A model generated the notes under the pieces. It saw nothing but the letters and a program-made list of their open reading frames with translations. It did no database searches and was not told the origin of the DNA. Positions 56,121 to 64,000 of a stretch of 64,000 nucleotides of DNA are shown one piece after another (the first letter of the stretch is position 1; every line of letters begins with the position of its first letter). Source of the stretch: Pinus tabuliformis. Lineage: Eukaryota; Streptophyta; Pinopsida; Pinales; Pinaceae. The position numbers were made by a program, and so were the translations under genes. The stretch is taken from assembly GCA_031772625.1 (NCBI GenBank), contig CM062819.1, positions 1,232,221,070 through 1,232,285,069 of the forward strand, given 5' to 3'.

Positions 56121-56649
56121 ATTAGTAAGTCTACTTATAAAAATAAACCAACTTCTTCATAACGCATATTTCAATGGAAAAATAAATATAGTGATTAACT
56201 TACAGAGATAGGAAACACATACTATAGCCAACGCATATGAGGAATCCCTTGGAAACTTTTATTAATTCTCCAAGATTTTTTTTAGCACATTATACAACAA
56301 AATATCCACTCTCCAAGCCAAAATTCGAAACCCCTACAATGGTTCCTTTATCTTCTTTTAAAGAAAAAATTACACCAAAGACAGTTATGGGTAACTGTCA
56401 ACTGTTTTAACTACTTCTTAACTATTCATGACTAATCAAATTCTTTAAAAACATTAAGGAACTATTACAAAATTACAATTTTTTTTTTTTTTTAAATTAT
56501 GAGAAATGAAAGTCATTTAGACTTTCATTACTGTTTCTCCTTCGATGTAGCTCCTTCCTTTTATGTATCCCCTTCCTTTAATGTATCCCTAGGTTCTATA
56601 ACTCAAACATTCAATGAAACTGTCAAGTTTTTACATTTTTTCCAAATTT
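56121..56649. other. AT-rich spacer with poly-T and short hairpin
   Basis: Bases 56479-56493 are a T-run. 56506-56528 has ATGAAAGTC-ATTTA-GACTTTCAT, a perfect 9-bp-arm hairpin. No gene seen. Confidence 0.45.
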
Positions 56650-59560
56650 CCATGTTTGGGACGGGAGACAAGAACATTCTATTGTAATCCATTTTCAAAT
56701 TAGTGAGCTTAGAATAATTAGGCTTATCTGTAAGCAAAGTCTTGACCTTCCACAACAATTGAAAATCCATCTATTCTTGAAAGATAGTTCACTATTTTTG
56801 AACCTTTCAACGTTTCATACTTTTCATGTGATGAATAAACCTTGAATTTGGCTTTCACCCAAAGTGACTGATATCGCTCCCATGCGAGAATATTGCCTTG
56901 TTGGTCCCAACAATTAGGTAGGCTTGCTCTAACTCTTTGAACAAAGTGGGAATTAAAAATTTCCATTGATTCCTTGACTTCTATCAATCTATTCTCTATC
57001 TGTTTCCTGTACATATTCCTCTGCATGATTTTGTTGATTATCATCACCATAGCTGCTTTATCTGTAATGTACACAAATCTTAGCTCCTGTGAAGTTTTAT
57101 TATTTAAATAGTTAATAATTTTCTTTCCATTTGGGTGCTCTCTGGTGATTTGTTTTTATTTGCAGTAATAATTGCTTCAGTGGGCTTTTTTTATGTCCTT
57201 TTCTTCTGCAATAATGTTTAGATGGTCCAAAATAGCTCAAACTTGCTGAATTATATCATACCAAATAATATGCCTTGCTTGAATTAAGGACATGTTACCT
57301 TTAAGCTTTGCCTTTAGTTCCTTAATTTCCTCATTTTCTTTTTTATGCTTGAGGGTTTCCTTATTCAAATTTTCCTTTGCTAAATAAAGCTATCTCTCTT
57401 TTATACTCAATTGTCAGTTGGCATCGTCCATGCTCCTTCGCAACTTATTTAGTTCATATTATGAGATTTTTAACATGCTTATAACCCCTGGTTAGTTTCT
57501 CTGTAGGGTCTTCTGAATCATCCGACGCTACCACAATACATACATTCTTATCTATTTTCTTTTAAAATTCTACATTTTGTTGCATGAGGACTGCCAACTC
57601 TTAATTTCTTCCTAGTAGTTATTTTGTCAAAATTTCTTTTTCTTTCTCCACCTAAGCTAGTTCAGGTGTCTGGACATGTTAAACTACATATATACCTAAT
57701 TTCTTTCTCAATGTTTGAACTTCTGACGCTATACTTTGCAGCAGGCTTGAATCACTACTTTGTCCTCAAGATTTACTCCTAGTTTGATGATTGACTTCTT
57801 GAATCCTCTATTTTGGGTATGGAAGGATATGGAATTTGTCCTTTCCTATTTAAGCTGGTATATCACTTTTTCCAAGAGTTCCTTTGCTTTACTCTATGCC
57901 AAAGAAGACTTGCTAAGATCATTATAAATCAATTCACTTGTTTTCCTATGTAGATTGATCTTGTTAGGCAGAGGAATTTCTTTAGTATCCACAAACAAAT
58001 TTATTGTCTTGAAATCTATGCTTGATGAAAAAGTTTAAGAAATTGGATGAGTAAGAGATATTCTAAGCTGATTCCTTTCCAGGTCCATGGCTGATAGGAG
58101 TTTGGTTTGGTAATTTGGGATTTATTGAGCCTCCAACTGTGTTGTAACATTTCCCCTTACTTTTACATTTCTCTCCTCAATTTGATGGAAATACTTCTAC
58201 AAAGCATTGAGGGAAGACGCCTCCTCTTCAGGGGATGAAGGTAAAAATATTGTATCTCCAAATTTTACTTGGAATCCTACTTCTCTTGAGGGATTTTCAA
58301 TCAATTGTGAAGCTTCAATTTCTCCTCCTTGAACCTTAGCTTTCTTGCTAGATTGTGAGCCTTCAGTATCAACATCCATAAATTTAGGGGCATTCCTCTT
58401 CAAGCCTTTTTCCTTAGGAAGAGGATTTTCTACATCTATCTTCTGTTGTGAATCCTCCATACCAATATTTTCCAACTTTTCCAACTCTGGTTTTTCTTCA
58501 TGGGTATATGGAGCACAATTTATTTCCATTCTTCTTTTGGAAATTACTTGATGAGGATCATAATTCCATTTTTCTCCTTGTCCAAAACCCAATTCTTGCA
58601 TCATATTTTCAACTTCCTATACAACCTGTATATTATTCAAAATAAAAGGGTCCACTGTTCTAAGTAATTTAAACAGGAAACCCTCCCAAGTTGGGACAAA
58701 ATGAATCTCATTCACATTTAGACTCTATCTGATAAATTCCAAAGAAAAAATTCTCATTGGTGCAAATATAGTCAGCTCGTAGGGTGGAATTTTTGCACCA
58801 TTTAACCTTATTTCTAAACAATCCTCTAAGATTTACCAATCACCATCTCTAAAATATTTACTCAACTTCAAAGAGGACTTAGCTTGTGGAATGATTCTAG
58901 GAGCAGACTGACCATTCTTATATACAATTAACATAAAAGAAGATATACATCAGGAAAATAGTTCATTATTCTCTTTTCTTCGAACAATATAAGTCCAATT
59001 AATTACATGATGCTTCTATTTATTAGAATCAACAATATTCAACCCCACATCAATAAATTGATCAACATGGGTGTATCAGAAAATACATACAAGTAGAGAT
59101 GGAAATCTGAAGCATCTAGTGATGCTGAAATTCTGGAATTGAAGGTTGATGGAGTGCTCCTAGTAAGATGGAATGTATAATACAATTTCTTGTTGTATCA
59201 TTATATGGAAAAACCATAAAGACTAGAAATTGATGGTCTTTGTATCATCCTTCCCCAATATTCCCATAATGACTGAAATAATTATTTTAGCAGGTTCAAA
59301 AATAAGGGTTATGGGATACTCAGTAATTGTTGAAGAAAGAGCAGAGTTGGGGGGGGGGGGGGGGGGGGGGGGGGGAGAGGGAGGAGGGGGGGAATGAGTT
59401 CAAATAACTTATTCTTATCCTCCTTAGAAAGAGATTGATAAGTGGATAAAATATAATCGTCTGTGAAAGTGGTATAACTATTAGACTCTGGAAAACTTAG
59501 GGCTTGATGAATTAATTGAGCAAAGACATGTAAAATGTTCTCCCTTGAAGAATTCATCAC
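56650..59560 (-). pseudogene. Long relic of another retroelement-type ORF, unknown function
   Basis: From right to left: MMNSSRENILHVFAQLIHQA (59309-59560); a middle block in broken frames (58650-59300) with NGAKIPPYELTIFAPMRIFS and NVNEIHFVPTWEGF; then MMQELGFGQGEKWNYDPHQV and KRRMEINCAPYTHEEKPELE (58197-58604). An acidic/lysine tail (LKRNAPKFMDVD) follows, then coiled-coil-like E/K/L stretches (57200-57750), and MYRKQIENRLIEVKESMEI with a LPNCWDQQGNILAWERYQSL segment (56724-57074). The E-x-W-x-Y-D-P...I...RR pattern is a type I associate with gymnosperm repeat ORFs; no function is known. About 950 codons with many stops. Confidence 0.4.
59349..59375. repeat. 27-base poly-G tract
   Basis: Uninterrupted G run followed by an AGAGGGAGGAGGGGGGG purine stretch. 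On the minus strand it gives a run of prolines inside the relic ORF. Confidence 0.9.
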
Positions 59561-60960
59561 GAAATTTCATTGGGGGTAAAGAGATGAAGTCAACCAAATG
59601 ATAAAATCTAGGAAGGGATAAGTATGGGGAACAATGACAACAACAAGTCCAAAATTAACTACTCGAAAGGGGTTCTCTGACTCAATTTGGCTAGCAAATA
59701 GGTTGTGTTGAATTTACATGAGGTCCAATGAACAAACGGAGTGAAAAATGTCCCTTTCTATATCCATTAGAGGAATGTGTGTAGTTGAAATAAACAGAGA
59801 CAAATCCCTGTCCATTTTAGCATCTTTCCTTTTAATTAAAATTAGAGGAGATGGAGGATGTTATTACCTGGAAGATTTAGCGGAGGACATTTCAATTCTG
59901 AGCTGAGAGAAAGAGTGAAGTGTGTCTAGACTGATAAGGATAGAACAGAGCGGAGTAGAGTTTTGTTTAACAGTAAAGCATGAGAATGAAAATGATGAGG
60001 ATATAGAAAAAAGAGTACAAAAGGATTATGGTTGAAGGTGATGTGGAAGCGAAGGATGACATGAGGTGGGTGAGATGGCTTACTTTCTACACGCTCATGT
60101 GCCATCATAAATGGTTTCAACAACAACCCTTTTTCGCACTCGGCGGATTCTACGCTAGTAAGCGGTTTTCCCTTCAGTTGTAATGGGGAAGATTTAAGTT
60201 TTAGATCTGCCAAATAGCTATTTTAGGATACCATTTCTCGGAGGCTCCTCCCCACATAATATTTGATTTCTTTATACCATCGAGTTTGGATATGGACACA
60301 ACTTGATCGAAAATCATGGTGATTTTCTTGAAACATGCACACTTTTAATCCTCCGCAGGTGTGGGGTGGCCCACCCTTCAATTTATTCATATAACAATGC
60401 TCCACTTTATAGGCCTGAAATGTTAGGCTACTCCAAATATATAGCATAAAAAATTTGTGAAGGATTTTAACCATACTTTGGCTATATGAGCCCCTATACA
60501 ACCTGTATATATATTGTATTTTTATTTTTGAAATACAAAATGAAAAGTTGCTACAACACATCCCATGCATGTATTAACACTATTAGATCACAATTTCACT
60601 TTGTTATCACATGAAAATATTTCATTAAAATCATCTCTTGTGGGGTCCTAAAATTTAAAGTCTATCAAATTTAATTCGTGTTGCCTTTTGATTTGGCAAC
60701 ACTCATCGCAGAAATATAAGTAAAGTGCACTGCCAAATCAAAAGGAAGTGAATGTCCAATCCGAAAAAGACATAGTAGAAAATGTGAAAGTGGAAAAAGT
60801 TTAAAATGCATGTAGTTCAATGGTCTAGATTGTGGGAGGTGTGAGATCAAAAATGAATATCCATTGCAGATTCAAACTTGCCCAAAGTTTAAAGTGTCAT
60901 TCAAATTCCCACACTCATCGTGAAGTGACACATGTCCATTAAAAATTATGTGTAGGATTC
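59561..60960. other. No gene seen apart from the hairpin repeat
   Basis: AT-rich; ORFs at 59926-60213 and 60223-60570 (minus) show no family pattern. It may include the 5' region of the minus-strand relic ORF. Contains the hairpin at 60684-60745. Confidence 0.35.
60684..60745. repeat. Perfect 15-bp inverted repeat, MITE-like hairpin
   Basis: CCTTTTGATTTGGCA (60684-60698) and TGCCAAATCAAAAGG (60731-60745) with a 32-base spacer. Related arms occur at 36473-36534. No clear target duplication was found, so its extent is uncertain. Confidence 0.65.
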
Positions 60961-60963
60961 TTT

Positions 60964-60975
60964 CCTATAAATAAA
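60964..60975 (+). promoter_or_regulatory. TATA box candidate
   Basis: CCTATAAATAAA lies about 35-45 bases before a CT/CA-rich initiator-like stretch (CACCTCCGTACTCATCACC) and 60 bases before an ATG in fair context (TATCATGG). Confidence 0.4.
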
Positions 60976-61023
60976 TGTAATGTTGTTTTTCACCTCCGTA
61001 CTCATCACCACCGTCGATCTATC

Positions 61024-61213
61024 ATGGTGCATGAGAGTTCCCTAAGAAAAAACCTCAAAGACTGGATTGCATATGGGGGGCTTATTGGGTTTACTAGGAT
61101 TCATAGGTGTCATTAGTCAACTTTGTTTCCACTGGGCTCTTCCACATCCATATGCCTGTGGCATAGATTCTAAGGAAAATTCTTATTATTATCTAAAGAA
61201 GTCCAATTACTAG
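61024..61213 (+). pseudogene. Small ORF, possible single-pass membrane peptide, frameshifted
   Basis: The ATG at 61024 opens a basic start (MVHESSLRKNLKDWIAYGG). In the given sequence the frame ends at 61116 after 30 codons. At a run of six G (61075-61080) the next frame continues open to 61213 and reads LLGLLGFIGVISQLCFHWAL, a strongly hydrophobic stretch typical of a membrane helix, then a polar tail. A one-base indel in the G-run would account for the break. Not a family I know; it could be chance. Confidence 0.25.
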
Positions 61214-62900
61214 CTTTAGTAATTGAGACCGAGTACTTAGTGGAAAATTTCTTTTTTTGAATAGAAAAAAATAAGTTATTATTATTTTTACGTTGGAAGC
61301 AACCTTGATGGATGTTGTACGCCTAATGAACGTACTACTTATCCAATATGGAATTTCCCAATAAAACTGGCTCCAATAATTGCAAAGTGGCCTCACATCA
61401 CAATAAAAAAAAGCATCCACTAGAAAACCGCCAACCAACCTTATATTACCTTTTTCATTAATAAACCACCCTTTCGGTTGAAGCAAGTCCCATTGAACCC
61501 AAGTAAATCATCTACTCGAGAGAGACACCTTCCTAACCATTCAATCCTCGGATATATATTTTTTTAATGCTCTGGCACCCATCAGATATTCGATGTTAAG
61601 TTAAAACGTCGACTATTCAACTCCATTTCAATGGAATAGACTCTCACATATATGAATTTTTACCGACGTAAGAATGAGTTAGTTCCATCACACTTCCGTG
61701 ACATTAAATATTACAATTTTGCTTATCCAACACCACACCATCAGAAATTTGACTCCATTCCGATGGAAAATTTCGTCAAATCCTGTAGAACTAGAGTAAT
61801 AAGACATCAATTAGCTGACCATACAAAGGTGTTGGTGTCGAATATATGAATTGAAAGCATCGGAGGGTGAAATTCATTTTTGACATCTTGGGCGGTGGAT
61901 ATTTGATTTTGAACCCATGATATATCCAACACTTGTTGGCATCACAAAACCGACCACAAAGTGTGAGATGGTGAAAGGCATTTTTGGCCATCTTGTGTGT
62001 CAAATATTCAACGTCAGTCTCGTCAAATATCCAACGCTTTATGAAGGGTTGACTATTCGACACAATAATAGTGATGGAAATTATGACACTAATGTGTTAG
62101 ATAGCCGATGACAATGTGTCAAATATTCGATAAATGTATGTCATATTTTCACTACATTTTTCTTAGTGGAAAGCTGTCAATCTTCCTAGTCTTATCGTGG
62201 CCATTGGATTTGGATTGGTGAGGCTAGATTTCGACCATACATATCTTATATTTATATATATATATATAGCAAGGAAGGAAAATAATAATAATAATATATA
62301 ATCCTATTTTTCTAATAGGGACAAGAGGAGTTGGATCAACAATGAAAACCCATTCCACTGGGGTGGGTTCATTACAATATGATTGCTAAATATTAGGTAA
62401 TAATAGCTCAAGGTGAAATAAAGAGAATATTTAGAAAAATAATTGTTATATATACAAAAATGAAAGGATGATGGGTAGATCAAAACGAGTACCCATCCAT
62501 TGGCCATGGAGTTAAAAGATTAAACTATGAAGGATGCTCTTACATATGGTCAAGACATGAAAAAATTGAAATGAATCAATATACAATATTTCTTTATTAA
62601 TATAAAATGTGAAATAAACTAGGAGAATCTGTTTAAGGAGAACCTCTAAAGATAGTTTTGGGTTGTGCTTATCAAATGAAAAGAAAATTTCAAACAACTC
62701 ATATTAAGAGATTTGACCATCACAATGACATTCATATCAAATAAAAATACAATATATTGAAAGGGAAGTCAACCTATAACATGACAATTCAAAGAGGTAC
62801 ATTACAAAAACTCACATTTAAAATGATATGAATAATCTTACCCATACATTAGCCCTTTTAAGCGTATCCTCTTGCAAGAATTTCCATCAATAAAATTTAA
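61214..62900. other. No gene seen; AT-rich simple repeats
   Basis: Includes (AT)n and (AAT)n runs at 62241-62300, and repeated words ATATTCGA/TTCGAC between 61580 and 62130 (for example near 61587, 61610, 61838, 62050, 62118) on both strands. No coding pattern. Confidence 0.4.
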
Positions 62901-62939
62901 CAAGCCCAACACATAGACCTGATAGGATGGAAATTGTTG

Positions 62940-64000
62940 CACTTGCTTTACACTCTAGGTGTATAATTAAGTTCAAGTCTTGTCATGATGTGATTTGTGG
63001 TGGACACTTTGTTGATAGGAGAACATGTCATAAGGTGCTTCAGATAGGCTATTTCTAGCCTACCATATTCCAATATGCAAGAAAGCATGTGCAAGGGTGT
63101 GACAAATGCCAGAGGATGGGCCAACCTATCCACTCAAATGAAATGCCATTACAACCTCAACTGGTTATAAATCCTTGTGACAGATAGACCTTAGAATTTG
63201 TTGCGCTAATTAATCCCCCACCTTAGTAGAAGTCTTATATTTTGTTCCACACAAATTACGTCACCAAGTGGGTTGAAGCCAAAGAAATTACAAAGGCTAC
63301 TGAATGGGATGTTTCAAACTTCCTATTTGAAGACATCTTCGATTGTTATGGAGTGCCAAAAGAGATATTTACCAATGGAGGGCCACAACTCACTTCCTAG
63401 CTAATTGAGAACCTTGTCAAGAAATATAAGATCCATCACTGAGTTACTTCACCTTACCATCCACAAGCTAATGGATACATGGAGAGTACTAATAAAGTGC
63501 TTGAAGTGATTCTTACAAATACTGTGGCAAGTCATTGTCAATATTGGGCTGAAAGACTTCCAAATGTGCCCTGGGTTTACATAACTACTTGGAAGAATAC
63601 CACAAGTTTTTCTCCATATTATGCAATCATGTATGGTAAGAATATTGTATTTCCCATTGATTTTGAAGTAAAGACACTTAGAACTAGTTTGAAGGTGAAT
63701 TTGAACTTAACTACAACAAAGAAACACCGTTTAGATTAGTTGAATCAATTGAGAGATACGCACTTGCATGTTGTGTAACATACCAATATCATCCAACAAT
63801 AACGTGCCAAGTGGAATGTCAGGTTCATCAAAAATAAAATATTTTAGAAGGGTGATTGGGCTTTGTTATATGACTCTAGATTTAAGGATTTTAAGAGAAA
63901 GCTTTGTACCAAGTGGCTAGGTCCTTACGAAGTGGATATAGTCTTTTACAATGGGACTGCAAAATTAACAACCATCGATGGGTTGCAAACATCTTTTTTT
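62940..64000 (+). pseudogene. Ty3 integrase relic, catalytically dead, cut by window edge
   Basis: A zinc domain (about 62975-63115) has GGHF and CDKCQRMGQPI. In the core, the first catalytic Asp is replaced (TLEFVALI) and the second by Asn (TNGGPQL). The Glu of QANGYMESTNK is kept. VPWVYITTWKNTTSFSPYYAIMYGKN follows at 63560-63670 and the C-terminal WALLYDSRFKDFKRKL ... TKWLGPYEVD at 63860-63960, almost the same as element 4's tail at 47393-47490. Six or more stops. It probably belongs to a second copy of the element 4 family that continues to the right. Confidence 0.8.

Noticed and set aside
61580-62130. Repeated ATATTCGA/TTCGAC words considered a structured element
   Set aside because: Irregular spacing and weak matches; could not be delimited.

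Overview
The window looks like intergenic DNA from a large, repeat-rich plant genome, most likely a gymnosperm; that assignment is an inference. It rests on long, old, nested Ty3-type LTR retrotransposons of the Tat and Athila-like groups, very long LTRs (1-3 kb), GT-AG introns, and a set of gymnosperm-like retroelement ORFs. I see no bacterial operons, tRNA, rRNA, CRISPR array or intact host gene. Almost every protein-coding trace is a retroelement relic broken by stops and frameshifts.

Bases 1-1054 hold the tail of a broken ORF followed by non-coding DNA. Bases 1060-32075 are one Tat-like Ty3 element (element 1) on the minus strand, with 1.0-kb LTRs and a diverged 5-bp target duplication (AGGCT/AGGTT). 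It reads, right to left: LTR, tRNA-Arg-type primer site, leader, a very long low-complexity Gag N-terminus, capsid, protease, RT, RNase H, integrase, a second archaeal-type RNase H downstream of integrase, an antisense (plus-strand) plant-mobile-domain ORF with an intron, polypurine tract, LTR. Its RT is split by element 2 (8612-24571, minus strand), a Ty3 element with an unusual second capsid-like domain between protease and RT. Element 2 is itself split between protease and that domain by element 3 (13262-20812, plus strand; exact TAACC duplication). Element 3 is a non-autonomous element with 3.0-kb LTRs and a gag-only interior. The order of arrival is therefore 1, then 2, then 3.

Bases 32081-39533 hold a broken minus-strand ORF of a family that recurs in the window (34256-36110), a tandem duplication, a hairpin repeat, and spliced-exon-like pieces of an unknown plus-strand gene. 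Element 4 (39539-52718, plus strand; ATAAG duplication) is Athila-like: tRNA-Asp-type primer site, gag, protease, RT, an integrase tail, a long third ORF in the env position, PPT and LTR. Its RNase H and integrase core are missing and are replaced by the 5' end of a minus-strand Ty1/copia element (about 45069-47392).

Bases 52724-62900 contain AT-rich DNA with a cluster of AAACCCTA words, a gag relic, another long minus-strand retroelement-type ORF relic, a poly-G tract, a perfect hairpin, and a small TATA-led ORF that may encode a membrane peptide. The right edge (62940-64000) is a catalytically dead Ty3 integrase related to element 4.

The points most worth pursuing are the antisense plant-mobile-domain gene, the extra RNase H behind a probable intron, the extra capsid-like domain in element 2, the recurring env-position ORF family, and the separate sets of short repeated words that elements 1, 3 and 4 carry in LTRs or flanking sequence.
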